The translations under genes were made by a program, and so were the position numbers. The notes beneath the pieces are model-generated. The model was not told the origin of the DNA and did not search any database. It worked only from the letters and a program-made list of their open reading frames with translations. This document shows positions 26,471-35,851 of a DNA stretch of 64,000 nt, piece by piece (positions within the stretch are counted from its first letter, which is position 1; every line of letters starts with the position of its first letter). The DNA lies in assembly GCA_017624235.1 (NCBI GenBank), contig JAGANL010000023.1:32910-96909 (forward strand), in the 5' to 3' direction. This DNA comes from Lachnospiraceae bacterium. GTDB taxonomy: Bacteria > Bacillota > Clostridia > Lachnospirales > Lachnospiraceae.

Positions 26471-28336
26471 CTACAGCGAAACATATTCCGTAATGATTCG
26501 CTTGACGATGGATTCCTCGTCAATGCCGACTTCCCTGCGCAGAAGCTCTACATTACCGTGCTCCACATACTCATCCGGAATGCAGATGGTCAAAAGCTCG
26601 CTGTCTGCACCAATCCGGTCCATAAATTCACGTACCTTCTCTCCATAGCCTCCGCTTGCCACATTCTCCTCCAATGTGACTAACAGCTTGTGCTCTTTTA
26701 AAACCCCACAGATCATTTCCTCATCAATAGGCTTTACAAATCTGGCATTTACCAGACTGCAGGAATATCCCTTTTCCTTTAGCTGCTCTCTGACCGCAAC
26801 GGCCGTTTTGACCATGCTGCCTACTGCCAGAAGGACAATGTCCTCTTCCTCATAGATATACTCTGCCCTGCCGTATTCCATGGGTGCACGATATTCCTTC
26901 AACCCACTGTAGGCCTCTCCTCTCGGATAACGAATAGCAGTCGGCACTCCTAACTCCAGTGCAAATTTCAGCATATCGGAAAGCTCCCACTTATTTTTCG
27001 GAGCCATAATGTGCATATTCGGAATGGAAGATAAATAGGACAGATCAAAAATACCCTGATGCGTCTCCCCGTCGCTTCCCACCAGACCTGCACGGTCAAT
27101 GGCAAATACCACCGGAAGATTCTGAATACAGACATCGTGCACAATCTGGTCATAGGCTCTTTGCAGAAAAGAGGAGTAAATTGCCACGATGGGCTTTAAG
27201 CCTCCTGCTGCCAGTCCCGCTGCAAAGGTCACAGCATGCTCTTCCGCAATTCCCACATCAAAAAACCGATCCGGGTACATATTACGGAAACGTTTGAGTC
27301 CCGTACCATCCGGCATGGCTGCTGTAATAGCCACAATCTTTTCATCCCGTGCCCCCAGCTTACACATGACCGTCGAAAAAATATCCGTATAATTCGGAGT
27401 TGTCCTTGGTTTGGAAGGCAGTCCCGTAGCAATTTCAAACGGCTCTGCCCCATGGAATCTGGCCGGATGTCTCTCTGCCGGCTCATATCCCTTTCCTTTT
27501 TCCGTCAGCACATGGACAAGCACCGCATTCTTGCATCGCTTCGCCTCCCGGAATACCCGTACCATTCCTTCGATATCATGTCCGTTCACCGGTCCTAAAT
27601 AGGTAATGCCCATATCCTCAAAAAACATTCCCGGTATCACAAGCTGCTTAAAGCTGCTCTTGGCCCTGCGAATCCCCTGTATCACAGCCTTACCGTATCT
27701 AGGCACCTCCTGCAGCCTGTTATAGATGCCTTCCTTCAGATCCAGATAGTTATTGGCCGTTCGGATATTGTTCAGATATTTGGACACCCCTCCTACATTT
27801 TCCGAAATTGACATATTGTTGTCATTTAATACAATGATAAAATTGGTCTCCAGACGAGAGGCATTGTTCAATGCTTCATAGGCCATTCCACCGGTCAGCG
27901 CCCCGTCCCCGATGACCGATACGACCGTCGATTTCTGCCCGAGAATATCCCTCGCCTTTACCAGTCCGAGTCCTGCTGAAATAGAGGTCGAGCTGTGTCC
28001 GGTATCAAAGCTGTCACAGGGACTTTCCTTTCTCTTGGGGAAACCGCTCATACCGCCGTATTTACGAAGCGTTTCAAAACCGTCCCTTCTTCCCGTCAAA
28101 AGCTTGTGGGTATACGATTGATGCCCTACATCCCAAATAATTTTATCCTCCGGTAAATTCAGGCTCAGATGCAGCGCCATGGTCAGTTCTACCGCTCCCA
28201 GATTGGAGCCCAGATGTCCTCCGGTCACACTGATTTTCTGGATCAGAAATTCCCGGATTTCCGCCGCCAGATTTTCATAATCCGCCGGAGCAATCTTTTT
28301 GATGTCATTTGCCTGTTCAATCTGTTCAAGAAGCAT
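26471..28336 (-). CDS. dxs: 1-deoxy-D-xylulose-5-phosphate synthase
   Basis: Dxs condenses pyruvate and glyceraldehyde-3-phosphate to start the MEP isoprenoid pathway. The 621-residue protein has the TPP-binding GDGALTGGMAYEALNNA motif (about 150-166), the transketolase pyrimidine domain with DRAGLVGSDGETHQG, and the C-terminal domain. It sits directly downstream of ispA (12 bases), the next prenyl-pathway enzyme in this unit, which gives a functional pairing. Confidence 0.97.
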   Translation of the reverse strand: MLLEQIEQANDIKKIAPADYENLAAEIREFLIQKISVTGGHLGSNLGAVELTMALHLSLNLPEDKIIWDVGHQSYTHKLLTGRRDGFETLRKYGGMSGFPKRKESPCDSFDTGHSSTSISAGLGLVKARDILGQKSTVVSVIGDGALTGGMAYEALNNASRLETNFIIVLNDNNMSISENVGGVSKYLNNIRTANNYLDLKEGIYNRLQEVPRYGKAVIQGIRRAKSSFKQLVIPGMFFEDMGITYLGPVNGHDIEGMVRVFREAKRCKNAVLVHVLTEKGKGYEPAERHPARFHGAEPFEIATGLPSKPRTTPNYTDIFSTVMCKLGARDEKIVAITAAMPDGTGLKRFRNMYPDRFFDVGIAEEHAVTFAAGLAAGGLKPIVAIYSSFLQRAYDQIVHDVCIQNLPVVFAIDRAGLVGSDGETHQGIFDLSYLSSIPNMHIMAPKNKWELSDMLKFALELGVPTAIRYPRGEAYSGLKEYRAPMEYGRAEYIYEEEDIVLLAVGSMVKTAVAVREQLKEKGYSCSLVNARFVKPIDEEMICGVLKEHKLLVTLEENVASGGYGEKVREFMDRIGADSELLTICIPDEYVEHGNVELLRREVGIDEESIVKRIITEYVSL

Positions 28337-28348
28337 ATCTGTGCACCT

Positions 28349-29224
28349 CTATTTTTCTCTGGTAATCAGTTCTTCCACCAGTTTTTCCAAAAATTCATTT
28401 TTCTGTTCAAAGGAAGCTAACAGCTCCACAGCCTCCCTGGAAAGCCTTTCCTGATCCTCCCTGGCCTGTGCAAGGCCCTTTAAGGTCACATAGGTTGCCT
28501 TATGGTTCTTCTCATCGCTTCCGGTCTGTTTGCCAAGCACCTCTAAGGAGCTGGTCACATCCAGAATATCATCCTGAATCTGAAATGCAATACCGATCAG
28601 ATAACCGATACGCTCCATCTTTGCCGTCTCTTCCTCCGTTGCCCCGGCCAGCACAGCGCCAATCATCAGGGCATCCTGAATCAGGGCAGCCGTCTTATGC
28701 TCATGAATAAACAGTAAAAGTTCCTCCGTTACCTCGCTGCCTGCTTCCTCGGCCTCAATATCCGCTGTCTGTCCACCCAGCATACCGGATATACCTGCTT
28801 TCCCTGCTAAAATTCCGATGGCTCTGCCGACCCTGTCAGGATGCTTTGACAAAGCAAAGGCCTTCGCTGCCGTTTCAAACGCATAGGTTAACAGTCCGTC
28901 TCCGGCCAGTACGGCCATAACCTCACCATACTGCGCCCAGGTGGACTTTCTGCCTCTTCGGTATTCGTCATTATCCATACATGGCAGATCGTCATGTACC
29001 AGAGAATAGGTATGTATCATCTCGATGGCAGCCATAAACGGCTCTGCCTCCCTGCCATTTCCTCCAAACATCCGGTAGGCCTCCTGTACGAACAGTGGGC
29101 GCAGCCTCTTTCCCCCTGCTAACATACTGTAATTCATGGCTTCAATCACATGCTTCTGATATCCGGCCTCTTTTGGCAGATAGGATTTGATTATCTGCTC
29201 CACCTGTTCGGTTCTTGCTTCCAT
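28349..29224 (-). CDS. ispA: Farnesyl diphosphate synthase family polyprenyl synthetase
   Basis: The 291-residue product is a trans-prenyl transferase with both aspartate-rich motifs: DDLPCMDNDEYRRG (first, about residues 80-93) and QIQDDILD (second, about 219-226). It makes farnesyl or geranylgeranyl diphosphate for quinones and lipid carriers. The neighbours xseB and dxs make FPP synthase likely. I use the ATG at 29224 (GGAAGG five bases upstream), just past the xseB stop; a GTG at 29242 would overlap xseB. Confidence 0.94.
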   Translation of the reverse strand: MEARTEQVEQIIKSYLPKEAGYQKHVIEAMNYSMLAGGKRLRPLFVQEAYRMFGGNGREAEPFMAAIEMIHTYSLVHDDLPCMDNDEYRRGRKSTWAQYGEVMAVLAGDGLLTYAFETAAKAFALSKHPDRVGRAIGILAGKAGISGMLGGQTADIEAEEAGSEVTEELLLFIHEHKTAALIQDALMIGAVLAGATEEETAKMERIGYLIGIAFQIQDDILDVTSSLEVLGKQTGSDEKNHKATYVTLKGLAQAREDQERLSREAVELLASFEQKNEFLEKLVEELITREK

Positions 29225-29225
29225 T

Positions 29226-29444
29226 TCATCCTTCCAATTCACTCAGACCACCATCCTCATTCAGTTTCAGCACCTTTTTTTCTACCCTGTCTATCGTCTC
29301 ATTGCACTGCTTTAACAGCTTCATGCCCTGCTCATAATATTGAAAGGACTGCTCCAGCGTAGTCTCCTCCGACTCCAGTACATGCAGCAGTTCTTCGATT
29401 TTCTTAAAGTTCTCTTCCAGATTTTCTTTCTTCTTTTCTGCCAT
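29226..29444 (-). CDS. xseB: Exodeoxyribonuclease VII small subunit
   Basis: This 72-residue helical protein has the XseB pattern: LEENFKKIEELLHVLESEETTLEQSFQYYEQGMKLLKQCN. It assembles in several copies with XseA to form the single-strand-specific exonuclease VII. It sits between xseA and ispA, 12 bases after the former, as in other Firmicutes. Confidence 0.95.
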   Translation of the reverse strand: MAEKKKENLEENFKKIEELLHVLESEETTLEQSFQYYEQGMKLLKQCNETIDRVEKKVLKLNEDGGLSELEG

Positions 29445-29456
29445 ATGTCCTCTCCA

Positions 29457-30680
29457 TCACTCCGTTGTCCACACCCTTGCGGAATCTGTTTCCGTCACCC
29501 GTGCCAGAATCCTTCCGTTCTTTACCTGTATGGAAAGCTCTTCCCCTTCCTTTACCTGTGTGACGTCCGTAACCGTCCTTCCGGTGCTGTCCGACACGTA
29601 GGAAAATCCCTGGCTCAGCTTATCTAACGGCGAAAGCCCTTTTAACCGCTCTGCATACAATGCCAGACTGTGTTTGCGTTTCAAAAGCTTATGACGCACT
29701 GCCTCCTGCATGGCCTCCAGAAGCTTATCCGCTGTCAATCTCTTTTCCCGTATCTGGCTCTGCGGACTCAACATCCGAAGACGCAGGCCGTACCTTTCTG
29801 TCCAACTGCGGTATTCCTGCAGCCTTCCTTCTACTGCTCTGTTCAGATGCTCTGCATACTCCGTAAGCTGCCCCTCCAGCACGGAAAATTCCATCACGGC
29901 AAGCTCTGCTGCTGCAGACGGAGTAGGCGCCCGAAGATCCGCCACATAGTCTGCAATGGTTGTATCCGTTTCATGCCCCACCGCAGAAATGACAGGCACA
30001 GAACAGTCAAAAATGGCCTGCACTACCATTTCCTCATTAAAAGCCCATAAGTCCTCAATAGAGCCGCCTCCTCTTCCTACGATCATGACGTCCACACCTA
30101 TTTGCTCCAGTGCATGAATACCGTTCACGATACTGGGGACCGCTGCCTCTCCCTGCACAATGGCCGGATACAGAATAATCTGTACATATGGATTCCGCCT
30201 GTGCGCAATCTGAATAATATCCCTTACGGCAGCTCCCGTCGAAGCGGTTACCACACCCAATGTAGAAATATAACGCGGAATGGGCTGCTTATATTCCTCT
30301 GCAAACATTCCACGCTCTGCCAGGCTTCGTTTGAGCTGTTCATACCGTTCATACAAAAGACCGGCTCCGTACAATTCGATTTCCCTTGCATAGAGCTGAT
30401 ACTTTCCGTCCCGTTCATAGACATCCACCGTACCGGTAACAATGACCTGCTGGCCCTCCTCCAGACGAAACGAAAGCCCTTTGCGGTTTCCTGCAAACAT
30501 GACGCAGGATAAGGTTCCCTTAGCATCCTTCAGGGTGAAATAGAGATGCCCGGAGGTATGGTACTTACAATTGCTGACCTCGCCCTTTACACAAAGGTTT
30601 CGCAGCAGAAAATCCTGCGTGAACATATTTTTGATATAAGAATTGACCTGTGCTACCGTATAAACACTCTTATTTGCCAT
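29457..30680 (-). CDS. xseA: Exodeoxyribonuclease VII large subunit
   Basis: XseA is the catalytic subunit of exonuclease VII. The 407-residue protein has an N-terminal OB-fold (VYTVAQVNSYIKNMF, then GEVSNCKYHTSGHLYFTLKDA, about 33-53), a central nuclease domain with GRGGGSIEDLWAFNEE (about 203-218) and AVGHETDTT, and a coiled region. It is followed by xseB. folD, found upstream of xseA in some relatives, is absent here. Confidence 0.97.
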   Translation of the reverse strand: MANKSVYTVAQVNSYIKNMFTQDFLLRNLCVKGEVSNCKYHTSGHLYFTLKDAKGTLSCVMFAGNRKGLSFRLEEGQQVIVTGTVDVYERDGKYQLYAREIELYGAGLLYERYEQLKRSLAERGMFAEEYKQPIPRYISTLGVVTASTGAAVRDIIQIAHRRNPYVQIILYPAIVQGEAAVPSIVNGIHALEQIGVDVMIVGRGGGSIEDLWAFNEEMVVQAIFDCSVPVISAVGHETDTTIADYVADLRAPTPSAAAELAVMEFSVLEGQLTEYAEHLNRAVEGRLQEYRSWTERYGLRLRMLSPQSQIREKRLTADKLLEAMQEAVRHKLLKRKHSLALYAERLKGLSPLDKLSQGFSYVSDSTGRTVTDVTQVKEGEELSIQVKNGRILARVTETDSARVWTTE

Positions 30681-30694
30681 ATGCTCCTCTGATA

Positions 30695-31096
30695 TCAGTC
30701 GGCAAACTTTGCAAGCACTGCATTGATAAATTTTGCCGATCCGTCCTGTCCGAATTTCTTCGCCAGCTCTACTGCTTCATTGATTGCTACCGAGGTTGGA
30801 ATGTCCTCATCATACCGGATCTCATAAACCGCCAGACGAAGCAGAGTAATATCCACCTTTCCCATACGCGCAACCGTCCAGCCCTCCGCTTTTTCTCCAA
30901 TCATGGCATCAATTTCTTCGAGATGCTCTACGATTTTCTCATACTTTGCCTTGATTTCCTCGGTATCCTGCACATCAGCCTCTACCTCTTCGTCCTCAAA
31001 GAACAGTTGAATCTGCTCCGGCATCTCCTCTTTTTCATTAAATTCTATCCGAAACAACAGCTTAAACAGCTGCTCCCTCATTTCTCTTCTCGTCAT
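30695..31096 (-). CDS. nusB: Transcription antitermination factor NusB
   Basis: NusB is an all-helical RNA-binding factor that forms rRNA antitermination complexes with NusE. The 133-residue product has the family start ([18 protein letters not shown]) and the ending [26 protein letters not shown]. It begins the long minus-strand run to recN. The asp23 terminator lies 68 bases upstream, and I see no strong promoter in that gap, so transcription could be read-through. Confidence 0.95.
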   Translation of the reverse strand: MTRREMREQLFKLLFRIEFNEKEEMPEQIQLFFEDEEVEADVQDTEEIKAKYEKIVEHLEEIDAMIGEKAEGWTVARMGKVDITLLRLAVYEIRYDEDIPTSVAINEAVELAKKFGQDGSAKFINAVLAKFAD

Positions 31097-31134
31097 CCTC
31101 TCTATGTGCTCCTTTCAGTCCACAGGGCTTTGAA

Positions 31135-31156
31135 ACGTGCGCAGCCGGACGCACGT
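31135..31156 (-). other. Hairpin between asp23 terminator and nusB
   Basis: Seven-base arms ACGTGCG and CGCACGT (31135-31141, 31150-31156) form a GC-rich hairpin 40 bases before nusB. It may be a processing or attenuation signal in the nusB leader. Confidence 0.4.
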
Positions 31157-31163
31157 GCAAAAA

Positions 31164-31195
31164 GGGGCTCCAAAATCCACGATTTGGAACACCCC
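31164..31195 (-). terminator. Terminator after asp23
   Basis: A hairpin with GGGG and CCCC ends (31164-31167, 31192-31195) and paired CCAAA/TTTGG inside is followed on the minus strand by TTTTTG. It lies 19 bases past the asp23 stop codon. Confidence 0.7.
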
Positions 31196-31213
31196 GTTAG
31201 CTCATTTTCCCTA

Positions 31214-31600
31214 TTAGCTGTTTTTCTGCATGTTCACTCCGGCAATGCGGATATTCACATCCGCCACCTCTAATCCTGTCATATTCTCAATAGCCGATTT
31301 AACCTTTTCCTGTACCTTCTGGCAGGTCGCCGGAATATTGTATCCATATTCCATGGTAAGCGCCAGATCCACCGTAACCACTCTGTTCAATACATCTACT
31401 TTTACGCCCTTGGTCAGGCTTTTCATACCAACCCTGCTCATCAGCTCATTGGTAATGTTTCCCGCCATTGCTGCCACACCGTCTACCTCGGTAGCTGCAA
31501 TTCCGGCAGTCATTGCCACCACATCATCCGCAATCTTAACACTTCCGATTTTTTCATCCTCTGTCAGCGCATATGTGTTCCTTTCCTGTTCCTTTTCCAT
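31214..31600 (-). CDS. Asp23/Gls24 family envelope stress protein
   Basis: The 128-residue protein has the Asp23 pattern: GSVKIADDVVAMTAGIAATEVDGVAAMAG, then VDLALTMEYGYNIPATCQKVQEKVKSAIENMTGLEVADVNI. Family members form membrane-associated assemblies linked to cell-envelope stress. In Firmicutes a copy precedes nusB, as here. The ATG at 31600 has GAGG six bases upstream; the earlier start at 31624 has poor spacing. The promoter is at 31655-31684. Confidence 0.92.
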   Translation of the reverse strand: MEKEQERNTYALTEDEKIGSVKIADDVVAMTAGIAATEVDGVAAMAGNITNELMSRVGMKSLTKGVKVDVLNRVVTVDLALTMEYGYNIPATCQKVQEKVKSAIENMTGLEVADVNIRIAGVNMQKNS

Positions 31601-31654
31601 AGCTATCCTCATGCTCCTTTCCAAGCCGGCAATTTTTTGTCATAAATTAGTTTT

Positions 31655-31684
31655 ATTATAGCATATTTTTTCTATTCTTTACAA
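31655..31684 (-). promoter_or_regulatory. asp23 promoter
   Basis: On the minus strand, TTGTAA (31679-31684) and TATAAT (31655-31660) are 18 bases apart. The -35 overlaps the stop codon of the upstream lipoprotein gene. Confidence 0.6.
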
Positions 31685-32980
31685 CCAAAAGCTAAGGCTC
31701 AGCTGATCATAGTTATCCGTATAGGCTACTTTGTCGCCTGATGGCTTCAAATAGCTGAAAATCTCCTTCGCATCCATCAGCATCCTTTTGATTTCCTCAT
31801 AGGCCGTACTGTCACTGCATTTTAACGTGACCATTTCATCTCCGCGGGCATAAGCCTTTTCAAACAAAGCTCCGATGCGTTTTCTGTCATAGCCGGTAAA
31901 ATAGGCATCCTCCATGATATAATAATTCGCCTGTGTGGCTGTGCACTGTGGCATCGGTACGATGCTCCTGATTGTATGCGTTCTGGTCAGCTGTTCGGTC
32001 GTCACACATAAATAATCATAGAGTATGCTGGGCACCTTCATTCCCTCATAGCTGTCCTTTTCGCCGTTCAGCTCATAAGACGCATCGCCCCAGGTCGCAT
32101 CCACATAATAATAATCACCGTCGATCTGTACCAGATTCCAGGCATGACCTTCGTCCCTCTTCACGGTTCCGGTGACCAGAAATGCCTTGATGCCCACCTG
32201 CTGTAGCAAATACTGAACGGCCTTGGCATAGCCCTGACAAACGGATTCTCCATATAAAAAGACCGAGCAGATATTCTGGTTTTCCTTTGCCTTCAGATTA
32301 TAGTCGGTATGCAGGATGATATATTCATAAATATATTTTACCTTTTCATAATCTGACATCTGCGAGTTTATCCCGCTCAACGCCTGATCTGCATATTCCC
32401 AAATCTTTTCTTCGCATTTTATCCTTTTTGCCGGACTCATCGTATATCTGCCTGAAAAGGTCACGCGGATCAGTCTGCCCTGTGCATTTCCTTCCGTATA
32501 TCTGGTATAAGTATACCCATCCGTATAAAAAAATTCCGGATGATCATCCATAACACACTGAAAAACCTTCCCGATCACAGAAAGGTCCTGATTTTCCATA
32601 TTTTCTCCAGGAATACGCACTTCGATGTCCTGTGCCATATGAGAAAGCACCTGTACCATATCGATATACAAAAGCTGCTCGTCCGCAGTCAAACAGGAAA
32701 AGGCATAATAATCCCGCTGTGCCCCAAGCAGTTTTGCATCCGATTCCGGATACTCCATTTCGGACTTCTCCTGCTCTTCGGCAGAAGACTCTTCCGATAG
32801 TATGTTCTGCTCGGTAATCTGTTCTGCTGTTTTCTGAAGCTGCTCTGTCCGGTCCGAAAGCCATGCAGCAGAATTCTGCAGAAGCTCCTCTCCGTCCCGC
32901 ATTTCAAGACTTTCCTGCTGCGGGATACCACAGCCTGTCAGAAAAACTGCCGTAAGCAGCAGACACACCCATCTTTTCAC
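31679..32980 (-). CDS. Transglutaminase-like domain lipoprotein
   Basis: The 433-residue protein starts with a lipoprotein signal (lipobox LTGC, Cys17), so it should be anchored outside the membrane. The C-terminal half holds a transglutaminase/protease-like triad: Cys in SVCQGYAKAVQYLL, His in DEGHAWNLVQIDG, and Asp in YYYVDATWGD. Ser/Glu-rich linker residues (about 50-75) separate the anchor from the fold. Such proteins are common in Lachnospiraceae; substrate is unknown. It lies 18 bases after prfC and is probably the last gene of the deoB-prfC unit. Confidence 0.82.
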   Translation of the reverse strand: MKRWVCLLLTAVFLTGCGIPQQESLEMRDGEELLQNSAAWLSDRTEQLQKTAEQITEQNILSEESSAEEQEKSEMEYPESDAKLLGAQRDYYAFSCLTADEQLLYIDMVQVLSHMAQDIEVRIPGENMENQDLSVIGKVFQCVMDDHPEFFYTDGYTYTRYTEGNAQGRLIRVTFSGRYTMSPAKRIKCEEKIWEYADQALSGINSQMSDYEKVKYIYEYIILHTDYNLKAKENQNICSVFLYGESVCQGYAKAVQYLLQQVGIKAFLVTGTVKRDEGHAWNLVQIDGDYYYVDATWGDASYELNGEKDSYEGMKVPSILYDYLCVTTEQLTRTHTIRSIVPMPQCTATQANYYIMEDAYFTGYDRKRIGALFEKAYARGDEMVTLKCSDSTAYEEIKRMLMDAKEIFSYLKPSGDKVAYTDNYDQLSLSFWL

Positions 32981-32998
32981 GCTATACTGTCCCTCCGC

Positions 32999-34591
32999 TT
33001 AATCTCTTCCAAATTCGGACAAAATCAGTCCCCTATTTCGGTCTAATGTCATGCCGACACTCCACGCATTGATAAACAGAAGCAAAGGATTTCCTTTTAA
33101 ATCCTTGATTTTCTTCATATCCGAGGTACCGGTCAGCTTGTCCATATCAATATCCTTGTTCTCAATCCACCGGATATGCTCATATGGAAGATTCTCCAGA
33201 CGGATTTCCACATTATATTCATTTTCCAACCGGTATTTCAGCACATCAAACTGCAGCACACCTACCACGCCCACTATGATTTCCTCCATGCCGGTATTGA
33301 ACTCCTGAAAAATCTGGATGGCTCCTTCCTGAGCAATCTGCGTGATTCCTTTTACAAACTGCTTACGCTTCATGGTATCGACCTGACGCACTCTGGCAAA
33401 ATGCTCCGGTGCAAAGGTCGGTATGCCTTCATAGACAAACTGTTCATTCGGCATACAGATTGTATCCCCTATGGAAAAAATGCCCGGATCAAAGACCCCG
33501 ATAATGTCCCCGGCATAAGCCTCCGACAGAATCTTTCGCTCATCTGCCATAATCTGCTGCGGCTGCGACAGTCTCATAACCCTTCCGCCCTGCACATGCT
33601 TCACTTCCATACCGGCTTCAAACTTACCGGAACAGATTCTCATGAAAGCAATACGGTCTCGATGCGCCTTATTCATATTGGCCTGGATCTTAAACACAAA
33701 GGCGGAAAATTCCTGCTCCGCAGGATCGATCATTCCGATGTCTGCCTTTCTCGGAAGCGGTGTCGTCGTCATTTTTAAGAAATGCTGCAAAAAGATCTCA
33801 ACGCCAAAGTTCGTGAGCGCAGAACCGAAGCAGACCGGCGTCAGCTCTCCCTCCTGCACCTCATTCAGGTCAAATTCCGCACTGGCACCGTCCAACAGTT
33901 CCACTTCCTCCATCAGCTTGTCCAATGCTTCCTGCCCGATACAGGATAACAGCCTGTCCTTCTCATCCAGGGGAATTTCGGTCGCTTCCCCCTCTTTGGT
34001 TCCCTTCTCCGTATCGGAATACAGAATGACACATTGTCTTTCCCTGTCATATACACCTTTAAAACCCTTACCGGAACCAATCGGCCAGTTTAACGGACAG
34101 GTTGCAATTCCCAGTTCCTTTTCAATTTCATCCAGAAGGTCAAAGGTATCGTTTGCGTCCCGGTCCATCTTGTTGATAAAAGTAAAGATCGGTATCTTTC
34201 GCATCACGCATACCTTGAACAGCTTTCTGGTCTGAGCCTCCACACCCTTTGAACCGTCGATGACCATGACTGCCGAATCCGCTGCCATCAGCGTACGGTA
34301 AGTATCCTCGGAGAAATCCTGATGTCCCGGTGTATCCAGAATATTGATGCAGAAGCCGTCATATTCAAACTGCAGTACCGAAGAGGTAACCGAAATACCT
34401 CTTTCCTTTTCAATTTCCATCCAGTCAGAAACCGCATGTCTGGCGGTTGCCTTGCCCTTTACGCTTCCGGCCAGATTGATAGCCCCGCCATATAATAAAA
34501 ATTTCTCCGTCAGTGTCGTTTTCCCGGCATCCGGATGTGAAATAATGGCAAATGTTCTTCTCCTGTTGATTTCCTTTGTATAATTACCCAA
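32999..34591 (-). CDS. prfC: Peptide chain release factor 3
   Basis: RF3 is the GTPase that recycles RF1/RF2 after termination. The 530-residue product has the G1 box SHPDAGKTT, DTPGHQDF and NKMD GTPase motifs, and the domain order of RF3 rather than EF-G. I chose a TTG start at 34591, with AGGAGG nine bases upstream. This gives the expected RF3 length, and the codon lies two bases after the deoB stop. A longer start at 34723 would sit inside deoB. Confidence 0.94.
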   Translation of the reverse strand: MGNYTKEINRRRTFAIISHPDAGKTTLTEKFLLYGGAINLAGSVKGKATARHAVSDWMEIEKERGISVTSSVLQFEYDGFCINILDTPGHQDFSEDTYRTLMAADSAVMVIDGSKGVEAQTRKLFKVCVMRKIPIFTFINKMDRDANDTFDLLDEIEKELGIATCPLNWPIGSGKGFKGVYDRERQCVILYSDTEKGTKEGEATEIPLDEKDRLLSCIGQEALDKLMEEVELLDGASAEFDLNEVQEGELTPVCFGSALTNFGVEIFLQHFLKMTTTPLPRKADIGMIDPAEQEFSAFVFKIQANMNKAHRDRIAFMRICSGKFEAGMEVKHVQGGRVMRLSQPQQIMADERKILSEAYAGDIIGVFDPGIFSIGDTICMPNEQFVYEGIPTFAPEHFARVRQVDTMKRKQFVKGITQIAQEGAIQIFQEFNTGMEEIIVGVVGVLQFDVLKYRLENEYNVEIRLENLPYEHIRWIENKDIDMDKLTGTSDMKKIKDLKGNPLLLFINAWSVGMTLDRNRGLILSEFGRD

Positions 34592-34592
34592 T

Positions 34593-35756
34593 TTATCTTT
34601 CCTCCTGCAGCATAGATGTCCCTTGAAATTCAGGCTCAATTCCAAAATAATGGAGCACGGTGGCCCCGATATCGGAAAAAGTATCTCTTGTTCCCAGATT
34701 GGCGGGCTTTTGCTTTTTCCCATACATCAGAAACGGAGTATACTCTCTGGAATGATCCGTAGACTGTATATACCCCGGATCGCATCCATGATCTGCCGTA
34801 ATCATCAACAGATCCTCCTCTCTGAGCCTGCTCATAAGCTCGGGCAGCTTCCCATCAAAATAGGACAGCGCTTTCGCATAGCCGTCCACATCATTTCTGT
34901 GCCCATAGAGCATATCATAATCCACCAGATTGATAAAGCACAGACCTTCAAAATCCTTCTCCAGATATTCCAATGTGCGCGCAATGCCCTCCTCATTATT
35001 TTTGGTATAGACTGCCTCCGTAATCCCTTTCCCGGCAAAAATATCCCGAATCTTCCCGACCGCTGCCACAGTATAGCCGTGCTCCGACAGCTGATCCAGC
35101 ATCGTGACGGAAGGCGGTATGAGAGAATAGTCATGCCGTCTTGGTGTTCTGACATAGGCTCCGCTTGTGCCGCTAAAGGGTCTGGCAATCACGCGTCCCA
35201 CACCGTTCTCACCCTGTAGAAGCTCTCTTGCAATCGTACAGCAATGGTAAAGCTCCTCCACGGGAACCACCTCTTCATGTGCGGCAATCTGGAAGACACT
35301 GTCCGCTGAGGTATAGACAATCAGCTTTCCCGTCCGCACATGCTCATCTCCATAATCCTGTATGACCTTCGTCCCGGAATACGGCCTGTTACAGATCACT
35401 CCCCGGCCGCATCTTCTGGAAAATTCATCCAAAATCTCCTTCGGGAAACCCTCCGGATAAGTCGGAAGCGGATTTTTGGAATAAATACCGGCAATCTCCC
35501 AATGTCCTATTGTGGTATCCTTTCCTTTAGACGCTTCCCTCATCCGTGCAATCACAGCCAACGGCTGGCTCTCCTTCTCTCCGACCTCTACTCCGTCAAT
35601 GTGAAACAGTCCCAGCTTTCCCATATGGGGCATGGAAAAATAGGAACTGCGAGCGACAGAGGCCAGGGTATTGGTTCCTTTATCACCATAGGCTTCAGCA
35701 TCCGGAAGTTCTCCGATGCCGAAGCTGTCCAGTACAATTAAAAAAATTCTTTTCAT
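34593..35756 (-). CDS. deoB: Phosphopentomutase
   Basis: DeoB interconverts ribose/deoxyribose 1- and 5-phosphates in nucleoside salvage. The 387-residue protein has the alkaline-phosphatase-superfamily metal site start (IVLDSFGIGELPDAEAYGDKGTNTL), the phospho-acceptor Thr in the KGKDTTIGHWEI segment (about 75-87) and the ITADHGCDPG metal motif near the C-terminus. Other deo genes are not nearby. It shares a transcript with prfC, and its own promoter overlaps the end of spoIIIAH. Confidence 0.95.
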   Translation of the reverse strand: MKRIFLIVLDSFGIGELPDAEAYGDKGTNTLASVARSSYFSMPHMGKLGLFHIDGVEVGEKESQPLAVIARMREASKGKDTTIGHWEIAGIYSKNPLPTYPEGFPKEILDEFSRRCGRGVICNRPYSGTKVIQDYGDEHVRTGKLIVYTSADSVFQIAAHEEVVPVEELYHCCTIARELLQGENGVGRVIARPFSGTSGAYVRTPRRHDYSLIPPSVTMLDQLSEHGYTVAAVGKIRDIFAGKGITEAVYTKNNEEGIARTLEYLEKDFEGLCFINLVDYDMLYGHRNDVDGYAKALSYFDGKLPELMSRLREEDLLMITADHGCDPGYIQSTDHSREYTPFLMYGKKQKPANLGTRDTFSDIGATVLHYFGIEPEFQGTSMLQEER

Positions 35757-35780
35757 TTCCTTACACCTTTCGTGTTTTTG

Positions 35781-35820
35781 GCCTTATGCCGATGTACGCA
35801 GGCACACATCGACGTAAGGC
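35781..35820 (-). other. Hairpin at the 5' end of the deoB transcript
   Basis: Fifteen-base arms (35781-35795 and 35806-35820) pair at 13 positions. Predicted transcription starts near 35815, so the hairpin forms almost at the mRNA 5' end. It has no T-run and is more likely a stability element than a terminator. Confidence 0.5.
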
Positions 35821-35822
35821 TC

Positions 35823-35851
35823 ATTATATCATACTTTTTTCAGGGTATCAA
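35823..35851 (-). promoter_or_regulatory. deoB-prfC promoter
   Basis: On the minus strand, TTGATA (35846-35851) and TATAAT (35823-35828) are 17 bases apart. The -35 overlaps the spoIIIAH stop codon. Confidence 0.75.

Noticed and set aside
31097-31213. Promoter for nusB
   Set aside because: The gap holds two hairpins and no convincing -35/-10 pair, so none was called.
35781-35820. Terminator of the spoIIIA operon
   Set aside because: The hairpin lacks a T-run on the minus strand and coincides with the predicted deoB start, so it was treated as a 5' hairpin.
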